From assembly GCF_040932035.1 (NCBI RefSeq), contig NZ_JBFRBB010000002.1, positions 434,001 to 498,000 on the forward strand: 64,000 bases of DNA, read 5' to 3'. This document shows positions 9,095 through 16,936 of this stretch, in pieces. Positions within the stretch are counted from its first letter, which is position 1. Every line of letters begins with the position of its first letter. The position numbers and the translations under genes are program-made. The notes beneath the pieces are model-generated. The model was given only the letters and a program-made list of their open reading frames with translations, did not search any database and was not told the origin of the DNA. This DNA is from Hoeflea_A sp040932035 (GTDB lineage: Bacteria > Pseudomonadota > Alphaproteobacteria > Rhizobiales > Rhizobiaceae).

Positions 9095-10993
9095 ATGGCG
9101 TTTATTCGATTGTTCGCACCGGCACTCGCCGTGCTCATTGCCACAATCCTGTTGGTGAGCGTGAGCCTTGCTACGGTGATTGCCGAAAAGAAATGGGACC
9201 CCTTTGCCGGGTCGTTCCAGACCATGCTTTTCATGGCGGATCTGAAACCTGTTCCATGGGAAAAGATCAGGATTGCATTCGAGGAACCGCTTTCTGCCGC
9301 CGAAATCCCGGTTTCCGGTAAAGAGCGTCTTGAGGGCCTTGTTCCGGGTAACGGGGAAGCGCTGTCGGCAGCCATTTCCGCAGCCATTGCGAGCGAGGAC
9401 CGGCAGGCGCTATACGAAGCGGCCTCGCGCGCCCTTGCCGCATCATTGACGGCATCGCTGGACCGCGCCGCCGAAGCCCTTTCCGATCCTGCATCAGCGC
9501 AGCTCGAACTTCTCAATGCCCAACAGCTCTATCGCGCCGTCGATCCTTTCGTACGGCAGTCGGACCCCGACAATGCACGTGCCATTGGCCGCGCCTGGCT
9601 GACATTGACGACAACCACCGGCTCGTCCGGGGTGTTCGGCATCGGCAGTCAGGAGGCGGACACAGAGCGCTATCTTGATGCAGGCCGCACGATCCTCACC
9701 TATATGCACGAGAACTATTCGCCGGTGCGATTTACCGAACGCGTATCGCTGGCGCCCGCACCGGAAGGCGCACTGCCAAAGCTGGCAGAAAATCCGATCC
9801 GGCCCTGGTTCCCGCCCGGAACGGACATTGCCGATCAGGATCCGCTGCCGCTGCTGGTGCTGAACTTTGAGGAAAAGGGCATCGACGAGGCCGACCTTCC
9901 GCTGGTTGCCTATGGTGACATGCTCTTCGACAGCCCTGAAATCTTCGGTGAACCTGCCCGTACGCTCGGCATCACCTGTTCCACCTGCCACAACCGCAGC
10001 GACATCAACAACCGCTTCTTCATTCCCGGCGTCAGCCACCGGCCGGGCGGCGCGGATGTCGATGGCGGCTTCTTCAATGCGATTTTCAATGATTTCCAGG
10101 ACGATGCGCTCGACACGCCCTCTCTGCGCGGCATCCGGCTTACAGCGCCCTATGGCCGCGACGGGCGGATCGCCAGCCTGCGCGAATTCACCCGCAACGT
10201 GATCGTCAGCGAGTTCGGCGGCAACGAGCCGACGCCCTTCATGCTCGATGCGCTGATCGCCTATATGAATGAGTTCGATTTCCTGCCCAATTCCAAGATC
10301 GACCGTTTCGGCGAACTTACCGACCGCAGCGATGCATCCGTCGTGCGCGGCGAGACGCTGTTCAACACGCCCTTTGACGGCATGGCCGGAAAATCCTGCG
10401 CCTCCTGCCATGTTCCGGCAACGAACTTCACCGATAACCGCCGCTACGACATCGGCTCGGTCAAAGGCAACTACGATGGCAGCCGTGGCGGCCAGTTCGA
10501 TACACCGACGCTGATCAACGTGAAATACACCGCGCCCTATTTCCACGACGGTTCGCTGCCGACGCTCGGTTCCGTTGTCGACTGGTTCAACGACACCTAT
10601 GCGCTTGATCTCAACGAAAGCCAGCGCGCCGACCTCACCGCTTATGTGGAAACGATCGGCGGCGCGGACGAGCCCTATGAGGTGTTCGACGGCAAGGCAA
10701 CGCCGTTTGCGCTGGCCTTTGCCGAACTCACCACCTTCGCAACGACACTCGAAGCCCTGATCCCCGCACGCGACAAATTCCATGCCAATCTGATGCTGGA
10801 CACGGTCATTACCGATCTGCGCCAGGACATCAGCGCCATGGCGAACCGCGACAGGATTGATCAGGTCATTGAGCTTGCTGACGGGCTGAGCGCCGTTCAG
10901 AGCGCCATCAACAAGGACGGCTGGGTAACGGCCAGTTCGGAGTGGCTGGCCTTCAAGACCAAAAAAACCGCCTATGAAGAAGCGATGTACTGA
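9095..10993 (+). CDS. Di-haem cytochrome c peroxidase/MauG-like protein with N-terminal helical domain
   Basis: The 632-residue protein begins with a signal anchor (residues 5-30). A roughly 200-residue mostly helical region that I cannot assign follows, and then a CCP/MauG-type module. Haem sites are C295-X2-C-H299 (CSTCH) and C435-X2-C-H439 (CASCH). Each half also carries the family's APY-X2-DG signature (APYGRDG and APYFHDG). The usual bacterial CCP is near 340 residues, so the helical N-terminus is an extra domain. It should face the periplasm. ATG 9095 is the only usable start, because an in-frame stop sits at 9080. A better ribosome site (GAGGA, 9071-9075) points to an out-of-frame ATG at 9082. 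First gene of an operon with the transporter genes. Confidence 0.85.
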   Translation: MAFIRLFAPALAVLIATILLVSVSLATVIAEKKWDPFAGSFQTMLFMADLKPVPWEKIRIAFEEPLSAAEIPVSGKERLEGLVPGNGEALSAAISAAIASEDRQALYEAASRALAASLTASLDRAAEALSDPASAQLELLNAQQLYRAVDPFVRQSDPDNARAIGRAWLTLTTTTGSSGVFGIGSQEADTERYLDAGRTILTYMHENYSPVRFTERVSLAPAPEGALPKLAENPIRPWFPPGTDIADQDPLPLLVLNFEEKGIDEADLPLVAYGDMLFDSPEIFGEPARTLGITCSTCHNRSDINNRFFIPGVSHRPGGADVDGGFFNAIFNDFQDDALDTPSLRGIRLTAPYGRDGRIASLREFTRNVIVSEFGGNEPTPFMLDALIAYMNEFDFLPNSKIDRFGELTDRSDASVVRGETLFNTPFDGMAGKSCASCHVPATNFTDNRRYDIGSVKGNYDGSRGGQFDTPTLINVKYTAPYFHDGSLPTLGSVVDWFNDTYALDLNESQRADLTAYVETIGGADEPYEVFDGKATPFALAFAELTTFATTLEALIPARDKFHANLMLDTVITDLRQDISAMANRDRIDQVIELADGLSAVQSAINKDGWVTASSEWLAFKTKKTAYEEAMY

Positions 10994-11008
10994 GGAATGA
11001 CCGGTATC

Positions 11009-11884
11009 ATGAAACGCAGAAACATCATCAGATCGGCCGTTCTCGCATTTACAGCTGCAGCCTTGCTCGTTGCGCAGCCGCTGACCGCTGCCGAGCCTTC
11101 AATCACCATGGCCTTCGTGCCACAGGAGAACCCTGACAAGCTGCTCGGCGACATCGAGCAGATCACCGCTTATCTGAGCAAAGAGACAGGCGTTCCGGTC
11201 AAGGGGTTCGTGACGTCGGATCACGCAGCTGCCGTCGAGGCGTTGCGCAACGGCGATGCCGATATTTCCTTTATGGGCGCCCTGCCCTCGGTTATTGCAA
11301 AACACCGCATCGGCGCCGAGCCCATTCTGCTTGAAGTCTATCGCGGCAAGCCGACCTATCGCGGCCGCGTTTTCGTGCGCCGCGACAGTGCAATCGAGAC
11401 CCTCGCGGATCTGAAGGGAAAGACAATCGCCTTTGCCGATCCGATCTCCGAATCCGGCTACCTCTTTCCGCTGAAGACATTTGTCGATGAAGGCCTCTTG
11501 GAAAAGGGAGCGGATCCCAAGGGCTTTTTCGGCGAGGTCTATTTTGCCGGCGGTTATCAGCAGGCCATCCAGGCGATGGCCAACGGCCTCGTCGATGCGG
11601 CCGGCGTCAGCCAGTATGCCGATCTTCTTCTGACCCCCGACCAGCAGGCCGAAATCCGCTGGATTGCGGAAAGCGAGCAAATCCCCTCGCACACAGTCAT
11701 TGCCCGAAAAGGTCTTGATGACGACCTCAAGACCCGCTTCATCGCCGCCATGATGAAGCTCAACGAGCCCGACTACCGTGTTTATCTGAAATATGTTTAT
11801 GGCCCCGACGGCTACGTTGTTGCCGATAACTCGGCTTTCACCAATCTGGAGGCCCTGGCCAGGGACTACGGATTTATCGACTGA
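11009..11884 (+). CDS. PhnD-type ABC transporter substrate-binding protein
   Basis: The 291-residue periplasmic binding protein has a clear signal peptide ending near AEP (after LLVAQPLTAAEP). It carries the phosphate/phosphite/phosphonate-binding family pattern: an initial beta-strand with FVPQENP, then DHAAAVEAL, GDADISFMGALP, TLADLKGKTIAFADPISESGYLFP and GLVDAAGVS. ATG 11009 is preferred to ATG 10997, because GAGGA (10992-10996) is directly abutted to the latter. It follows the peroxidase gene by 15 bases. The Fur box and peroxidase partner make phosphonate an unlikely ligand. A metal complex or other anion is an inference only. Confidence 0.85.
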   Translation: MKRRNIIRSAVLAFTAAALLVAQPLTAAEPSITMAFVPQENPDKLLGDIEQITAYLSKETGVPVKGFVTSDHAAAVEALRNGDADISFMGALPSVIAKHRIGAEPILLEVYRGKPTYRGRVFVRRDSAIETLADLKGKTIAFADPISESGYLFPLKTFVDEGLLEKGADPKGFFGEVYFAGGYQQAIQAMANGLVDAAGVSQYADLLLTPDQQAEIRWIAESEQIPSHTVIARKGLDDDLKTRFIAAMMKLNEPDYRVYLKYVYGPDGYVVADNSAFTNLEALARDYGFID

Positions 11885-11895
11885 AGGATTGAACC

Positions 11896-12678
11896 GTGCA
11901 GGCGCTGTCGCTTGAAAATATCCATTTCGGTTACAAGTCCGGTGACGAGCCGGCACTGGATATCGGGCGCCTTGAAATCGGATCCGGCGAGCGCGTCGCA
12001 CTCATCGGCCCTTCGGGTGCCGGCAAATCGACACTGCTGAAGCTGATCGACGGGCGGCTGAGGAACTGGTCGGGCAAGGCCGTCGTTCTTGGCGAGACGA
12101 TCAGCAGCCGCAGGACGCCGGGCCGCACATTTTCGCGCAAGATCGGCTTTGTCTTTCAGGAGTTTGCCCTCATCGAGCGCCAGACCGTGTTTGAGAATGT
12201 CCGCAACGGCCGCCTCGGCCATCTTTCCACGGCCCGCTCGGTCTTCGGCCGGCTAACGCCGGAAGACTACAAGCAGATCCTCACCGCGATCGAGGAAACC
12301 GGCCTGCAGGAATTGATGCACCGGCGCGCCGACGAACTCAGCGGCGGACAGCGCCAGCGTGTTGCTATAGCCCGCTGCCTTGCACAGCAGCCGGGCATGA
12401 TCCTCGCCGACGAGCCGATCAGCAATCTCGACCCGGTCCGCGCCCGCGAAATCCTCGATCTTCTGGTAAAGGTCTGCGAATTGCGGCAGGCAACGCTGAT
12501 CATCACCACCCACCAGCCGATGCTGGTGCGCACCTATGTGGACCGGATCATCGCCCTGTCGGAGGGTTCTGTCATTCTGGATGAAGAAAGTTCTCCGGCG
12601 AGCGCCGCACAGGTCATGGCGGTCTACGAAGAGATGGCCGACCCATTGGCCGCCCACAACAAACCTGCATCGGTCTGA
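11896..12678 (+). CDS. PhnC-type ABC transporter ATPase
   Basis: The 260-residue ATP-binding subunit has Walker A GPSGAGKST, Q-loop in FQEF, the signature LSGGQRQRVAIARCL, Walker B MILADEP and the switch His in ITTHQP. It resembles PhnC rather than PstB, with the long insertion between Walker A and signature. The start is GTG 11896 with GAAGGA seven bases upstream. It sits 11 bases after the binding protein gene and 8 before the permease gene, so the three subunits should form one importer. Confidence 0.88.
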   Translation: MQALSLENIHFGYKSGDEPALDIGRLEIGSGERVALIGPSGAGKSTLLKLIDGRLRNWSGKAVVLGETISSRRTPGRTFSRKIGFVFQEFALIERQTVFENVRNGRLGHLSTARSVFGRLTPEDYKQILTAIEETGLQELMHRRADELSGGQRQRVAIARCLAQQPGMILADEPISNLDPVRAREILDLLVKVCELRQATLIITTHQPMLVRTYVDRIIALSEGSVILDEESSPASAAQVMAVYEEMADPLAAHNKPASV

Positions 12679-12686
12679 GTACGTCC

Positions 12687-13460
12687 ATGGTCACGCAACC
12701 AACAGGCGGCAGCGGCCGCTACGGATTTCTGATGACCGCCGCCATCGGCCTTGCCGTGGTTCTCGCCTGGAACCATCTCGGCCTCGACACGGCCCGGCTC
12801 GGCACCAGCGGCGGCAGGTTGCTGGACTTCCTGCAGCGTATGGTACCGCCCGACCTCAGCGTGCTTGGCATCGTTACTGAAGCTGCAATCGAGACCGTTG
12901 AAATCGCCCTCATCGGAACCGCGCTCAGCATCGCCGCCTCGATCCCGCTCGGTCTTCTCGCCGCCGGAACGGTGACGCCCGCCTGGGTCCATGTGAGCGT
13001 CAAATGGCTGCTTGCCGCCATTCGCGGCATTCCGCTCATCCTGGTTGCCATGATCATGGTCGGCGCGGTTGGCCTTGGCCCGCTGCCGGGTGTCCTGGCG
13101 ATCGCCTTCCATTCAACAGGCATGCTGGCAAAATTCTTCGCCGAGGCGTTTGAATCCGTCGACACCAGACCGCTCGCGGCACTCAGCAGTTCGGGTGCGT
13201 CGGCCTTCCAGATTCACTGGTTCGGGACCCTGCCCCAAATCGCGCCCGATCTTCTGCGCGACGTCATGTTCCGCTTCGAGCTGAATTTGCGCGAAAGCCT
13301 GGTCCTGGGTCTTGTCGGCGCCGGCGGCATCGGCTTCTATATCCAGACCTATATCCGCTCCTTCCAGTATCAGAAGGTCGCCACACTGACGATCGTCATC
13401 CTCGTCATGGTTATCGCCATAGAGGCCGTCACCTACGGGCTGAGACGGGTGTTGCGATAG
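12687..13460 (+). CDS. PhnE-type ABC transporter permease
   Basis: The 257-residue inner-membrane permease has about six membrane helices and the binding-protein-dependent EAA loop (ALSSSGASAFQIHWFGTLPQIAPDLL). It matches the PhnE family in size and in the late segment LRESLVLGLVGAGGIGFYI. Only one permease gene is present, so the channel is presumably a homodimer. It ends the Fur-box operon, and no clear intrinsic terminator follows. Confidence 0.86.
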   Translation: MVTQPTGGSGRYGFLMTAAIGLAVVLAWNHLGLDTARLGTSGGRLLDFLQRMVPPDLSVLGIVTEAAIETVEIALIGTALSIAASIPLGLLAAGTVTPAWVHVSVKWLLAAIRGIPLILVAMIMVGAVGLGPLPGVLAIAFHSTGMLAKFFAEAFESVDTRPLAALSSSGASAFQIHWFGTLPQIAPDLLRDVMFRFELNLRESLVLGLVGAGGIGFYIQTYIRSFQYQKVATLTIVILVMVIAIEAVTYGLRRVLR

Positions 13461-13540
13461 GCAAACCGTATCACCGTCAAATCGCCGCTGCTTTTCACCG
13501 GAGCAGATATCGGGCCGCCATAACGATTGGCAGCGTTTGG

Positions 13541-13570
13541 GAGAAAGCGGTCATTCGCTTAGAAACCGAA
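13541..13570. repeat. Degenerate extragenic repeat, copy A
   Basis: GAAAGCGGTCATTCGCT resembles the core AGCGGACGTTCGCCGC of the better copy at 16245-16330. It lies in the gap between the transporter operon and a GNAT gene. It is short and only recognisable by comparison. Confidence 0.35.
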
Positions 13571-13636
13571 ATTTGCGTGTTAATCTAGTCGTCACGTCAC
13601 ATGGGAACCAACAGGTTGGTCAGAATGGAGTCCGCC

Positions 13637-14158
13637 ATGCCCGAACCTTTAACGTCTGCGCCAATCCTGCAAACGGAAAGGTTAACATTGCGCGGCCCAC
13701 GAAGAAGCGATCTGCCTGACTTCACGCGCTTCATGACAAGTTCTCCAAGAATGCAGGCGCAAGACGAAACAGTCAGCAAGGAACAAGCTTGGTTCGGTTT
13801 TCTAACGGGTATCGGCCATTGGCACTGGCACGGATTCGGGTTTTTTACATTGGTTCCGCGTAATGGCAGCTCTCCACTAGGTCGGGTGGGGCTGCTCAAG
13901 CATTCCGGCTGGCCGCAAGTAGAGTTGGCATGGCATCTCTTTGATGGGGCGGAAGGCAATGGATACGCAACCGAAGCCGCGCAGGCCGTTCGTAGCTGGG
14001 CGCAACGGTGCCATGGGTTCAATCAGTTAGTGAGCTACATTCATCACGAAAACCATCGTTCGCGGGCAGTCGCAAAACGTCTTGGAGCCGTGACTGATGG
14101 CACTCGTACTGACCACGAACCAGATGCTGAGGTTTGGGTTCACCCGAAGGCAGATTGA
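13637..14158 (+). CDS. GNAT-family N-acetyltransferase (RimJ/RimL-like)
   Basis: The 173-residue protein begins LTSAPILQTERLTLRG, the standard start of the Acetyltransf_3 group. It has an acetyl-CoA loop region (DGAEGNGYATEA) and a late NHRSRAVAKRLGA helix, where Asn and Ser usually contact the cofactor. The likely start is ATG 13637, with GGAG (13627-13630) upstream; ATGs at 13601 and 13625 are in frame too. The substrate is unknown; relatives acetylate ribosomal protein N-termini or small amines. The gene is flanked by extragenic repeats and sits in the accessory patch. Confidence 0.82.
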   Translation: MPEPLTSAPILQTERLTLRGPRRSDLPDFTRFMTSSPRMQAQDETVSKEQAWFGFLTGIGHWHWHGFGFFTLVPRNGSSPLGRVGLLKHSGWPQVELAWHLFDGAEGNGYATEAAQAVRSWAQRCHGFNQLVSYIHHENHRSRAVAKRLGAVTDGTRTDHEPDAEVWVHPKAD

Positions 14159-14204
14159 TTGCTGCCGTGATAATCACAGTTGTTCTATCAACAAATGCTG
14201 TGTC

Positions 14205-14306
14205 TGCCTTGGGCTTAGAGCCGACCTTCACCGCAATGCAAACGGTTCAACCGGGAATAATAAAGTGGCGAAGGTCGGCTGTGCGGACCAAGCGGACGTT
14301 GCTCGA
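14205..14306. repeat. Degenerate extragenic repeat, copy B, with inverted arms
   Basis: The arms AGCCGACCTTC (14219-14229) and GAAGGTCGGCT (14270-14280) form a perfect 11-base inverted repeat with a 40-base loop. The first arm and what follows align with copy C at 26 of 35 positions. CAAGCGGACGTTGCTCG then ends the element. It lies between convergent genes. Confidence 0.5.
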
Positions 14307-14308
14307 TT

Positions 14309-15295
14309 TCATCGATGCCGCGCTCTGTAGGCATCGGGCGTCATTCCCTCCCAGCCTTTGAAGGCACGCGTGAAGGAGTTGATCTCGTTGTATGCCAACA
14401 GGAAGGCGATGTCTGGCGTGGCCGTGTCTTTCTCGATATACGCTAAAGCAAGGTCTCTGCGCACCTCACCCAGAATTTGTTTGAAGGTGGCTCCCTCTTC
14501 GTCCAATCGGCGTTGCAGTGTCCGCGGGCTGTGCGCTATGCGTTTTGCGACTGCTCCAATCGCGCTTTCGCCCGATGGCAGCAGCTCGATCAGCGCCGCA
14601 CGCGTCATTTCGACCGCAGAACTGTGCGCATTCACCGCGCTCAAGCGGCGCTGAAGCTCGGGCTCAAAAAAGTCCCACATGGATGAATCGTGAGTCAGAA
14701 ACGGCTTCCTGGCATCCCTCAAACTGTAGGAGATGCTGGCCTCGGTCCCGGCATGTGGCAACACACCGAAAAACACCTTTACCCTTGTGTCGCTGGCGAA
14801 CTCGGGTGGCATAACAACGCGGACTGGATTGACCGCCTCTCGGAGAGCATGTGTGATAAGCGCTTGCTGAAAGGCTACCTCAGCGGCAGCCAAGCTGCCG
14901 GGCAGGTAATCAAGTTCGGGTGCTGGCTCAGGTGTGATCGAAAGCACGTCCTCGGTTCTTTCAAGACGCAGCGTAAATGGACCAAGCAGGGACTTGTATG
15001 CCCGCAGCCGATCCACCGCAATTTCATAGGTTGGGCTGCAGGTGGCGGCGAAGAGTGATGGGCTGAATCCCGTCAACGCCGCCAGTTTCGCGGCAGTTAG
15101 TGCAAGATCGACCGGATCGCACATCTCGCAGAGGGCTTCCCAGAGCCGCAAGTATTCGGGACCGGTCAATGCGGCGGGATCGTAGTGCAGAAAGATGGGC
15201 GGGAGGCCTGCACGCGATATCATCTCTCGCGGGTCCACTTTCAACTCCGCAAGGATCACTCGGAAGCCCGGATCAAGTTTGAAGCGGCGCGGCAT
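14309..15295 (-). CDS. AraC-family transcriptional regulator
   Basis: The 328-residue regulator has an N-terminal ligand-type region of the arabinose-binding/OruR group (residues 15-200) and a C-terminal AraC domain. The latter has two helix-turn-helices (AVAKRIAHSPRTLQRRLDEE and IAFLLAYNEINSFTRAFK) and ends GMTPDAYR. Its start directly abuts the stop of the upstream short-chain dehydrogenase gene, so the two are translated from one message. It may control that operon, but no binding site was identified. Confidence 0.88.
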   Translation of the reverse strand: MPRRFKLDPGFRVILAELKVDPREMISRAGLPPIFLHYDPAALTGPEYLRLWEALCEMCDPVDLALTAAKLAALTGFSPSLFAATCSPTYEIAVDRLRAYKSLLGPFTLRLERTEDVLSITPEPAPELDYLPGSLAAAEVAFQQALITHALREAVNPVRVVMPPEFASDTRVKVFFGVLPHAGTEASISYSLRDARKPFLTHDSSMWDFFEPELQRRLSAVNAHSSAVEMTRAALIELLPSGESAIGAVAKRIAHSPRTLQRRLDEEGATFKQILGEVRRDLALAYIEKDTATPDIAFLLAYNEINSFTRAFKGWEGMTPDAYRARHR

Positions 15296-16123
15296 TCAGA
15301 GCGTTCTCCGAGCCATCCAGAGGTTCATCGCACCATAGCGATGGTCACCGATTAAGCGCTTTATGAGCGGCAGAATGTGAGAATCCGTTGTGGTCTTGTA
15401 CACGGCCCGAGGGCGGCTCGCTTCGATCGCAGTGACGATGGCGTTGGCCGTTCTTTCCGGACCAGGAGCGGACTTGTACATGTTCCGCGACGCGTTGGTC
15501 ATACCCTTAACCACGGTGTCATAGTCACTCGGCGCTTGGACCTTGTCCAACGCGTCGAAAGCAACCTCTTCGAAGCCTGTGCGCACCGCACCCGGTTCGA
15601 TTTCGACTACATCGATGCCCAAGTCGCGGACTTCCATGCGCAGCGCCTCAGTCATGCCCTTGATTGCGTGTTTGGTCGAGGCATACCAGCCAAGGATAGG
15701 TGCCGAGACATGGCTGACAATCGACCCAAGGTTGATGATCTTGCCCGAGCGGGCTTTGCGCATGTGCGGCAGAACAGCTTGCTGCAGGCGGTGCATGCCA
15801 AACACGTTGACGTCGAACTGATATTTGAGTTGTTCTTCGCTCACCGCCTCGACAACGCCGTATTGACCGAAACCGGCATTATTAACCAACACGTCGATGC
15901 GCCCTTGTTCGGCTATGAGCTGGTCGACGACCTTCTGTACTTCTTCCGTATTCGTCACGTCCAGATGCAAGACGTGGGCGCCCTTGTCTTGCAAGTCGCA
16001 CATTCTGTCGGTGCGCCGAGCAGTTGCGTAAACAGTGTGGCCTTTGGCGAGCAGCTTTTCCGCTACGAGGTGCCCGAAGCCATCCGACGCGCCCGTGATG
16101 AGTATGATTTGAGAGTCTGCCAT
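15296..16123 (-). CDS. Short-chain dehydrogenase/reductase
   Basis: The 275-residue classical SDR has the cofactor motif TGASDGFG (residues 10-17), the structural NNAG, the catalytic Ser in NLGSIVS and the active-site YASTK. An arginine after the second strand (TARRTDR) favours NADP. A strong ribosome site (GAGGAGA) precedes the start at 16123. The substrate is unknown. It forms a zero-gap operon with the AraC-type regulator downstream, an arrangement common in mobile accessory modules. Confidence 0.88.
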   Translation of the reverse strand: MADSQIILITGASDGFGHLVAEKLLAKGHTVYATARRTDRMCDLQDKGAHVLHLDVTNTEEVQKVVDQLIAEQGRIDVLVNNAGFGQYGVVEAVSEEQLKYQFDVNVFGMHRLQQAVLPHMRKARSGKIINLGSIVSHVSAPILGWYASTKHAIKGMTEALRMEVRDLGIDVVEIEPGAVRTGFEEVAFDALDKVQAPSDYDTVVKGMTNASRNMYKSAPGPERTANAIVTAIEASRPRAVYKTTTDSHILPLIKRLIGDHRYGAMNLWMARRTL

Positions 16124-16244
16124 GGGTGATCTCCTCTTGCTGGTCTCGGAGATAGGCGGGGGAGCGCAAGATTCGAAATCATATTACGCCAAATGAAAAC
16201 CATTTCGCGCCAAAAGTGAATTACTGGTCAACTCCGGACGCGTC

Positions 16245-16330
16245 AGCTTCGGGCTCGAAGCGGACGTTCGCCGCGATGCACACTGATAAAAGCACGAAAT
16301 ATATGAACGCGAATGGTCGCTCCGCGAACG
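16245..16330. repeat. Degenerate extragenic repeat, copy C (clearest copy)
   Basis: The core GGGCTCGAAGCGGACGTTCG is followed by CCGCGATGCACACTG. About 30 bases later, CGAATGGTCGCTCCGCG is an imperfect inverted copy of the core (9 of 12). The element lies in the gap between the SDR operon and the CBU_0592 gene. The AGCGGACGTTCGCTGC motif is, from memory, common between genes in marine alphaproteobacteria. Confidence 0.5.
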
Positions 16331-16420
16331 AAGCCGCAATAAGCTGCGGCGCAGCACCTTCTTGCAAGGCCGTTGGTAGCATACTTTCCTCATCTTCAGC
16401 ATTTGCATAGTCTCCTTCCC

Positions 16421-16672
16421 ATGCTTTTTGACCTCACATTCATCGATTGGGTCGGCATCGTCGGTTCGTTTCTTATCGCCGGCGCCTATCTCGCCGTTTC
16501 GCGTGCATGGGTAAGTGCCGAACGTCCTGCGTTTCATCTGATCAATTTGGGAGGCGCTTTTATGATCCTCGTTTCGCTTTGGTACCGCCCCAACGCGGGT
16601 GCGATTTTGATCGAGCTGTTATGGATGGGGATCGCGATACTCTCATTGCTGCGATGGGCGCGGAGGCGATAG
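16421..16672 (+). CDS. Small CBU_0592-family membrane protein
   Basis: The 83-residue protein is almost entirely membrane-embedded, with three hydrophobic helices (about residues 8-27, 38-54 and 59-78). The pattern DWVGIVGSFLIAGAYL, then HLINLGGAFMILVSLWYRPN and LIELLWMGIAILSL, matches the CBU_0592 family. That family has no established function. The start at ATG 16421 was chosen because the family signature begins a few residues later. No strong ribosome site was seen. Confidence 0.72.
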   Translation: MLFDLTFIDWVGIVGSFLIAGAYLAVSRAWVSAERPAFHLINLGGAFMILVSLWYRPNAGAILIELLWMGIAILSLLRWARRR

Positions 16673-16936
16673 CAAAGACGACGGGATGGGAATGTTGTGA
16701 TTGGCGCCGGCAACATCCGCCGGGACGCTTGCGAACATCCGCTATGGACCGTGAGTGACGGCCGCAAGCCTGCAACCTGAGTCCGGTCCCTCTGTACTGC
16801 GTGGAGAGCTCCGAGTTCCAATACCTCAGTTGCCTCTGCAGCACTTTCGCTTATTGCAGCAGGTAGTCATGACCGAAAGGCTATTGTATATCGGTGATAC
16901 AGTTGCGGTCGAAAAGCATCGTCTCTGAGGTCATAT

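Noticed and set aside
9494..10783. 429-codon open frame antisense to the di-haem peroxidase gene
   Set aside because: It mirrors a real, GC-rich gene with haem motifs; the antisense product has low-complexity composition and no domain.
14134..14361. 75-codon plus-strand frame between the GNAT and AraC genes
   Set aside because: It runs through repeat copy B and into the AraC gene antisense; no ribosome site.
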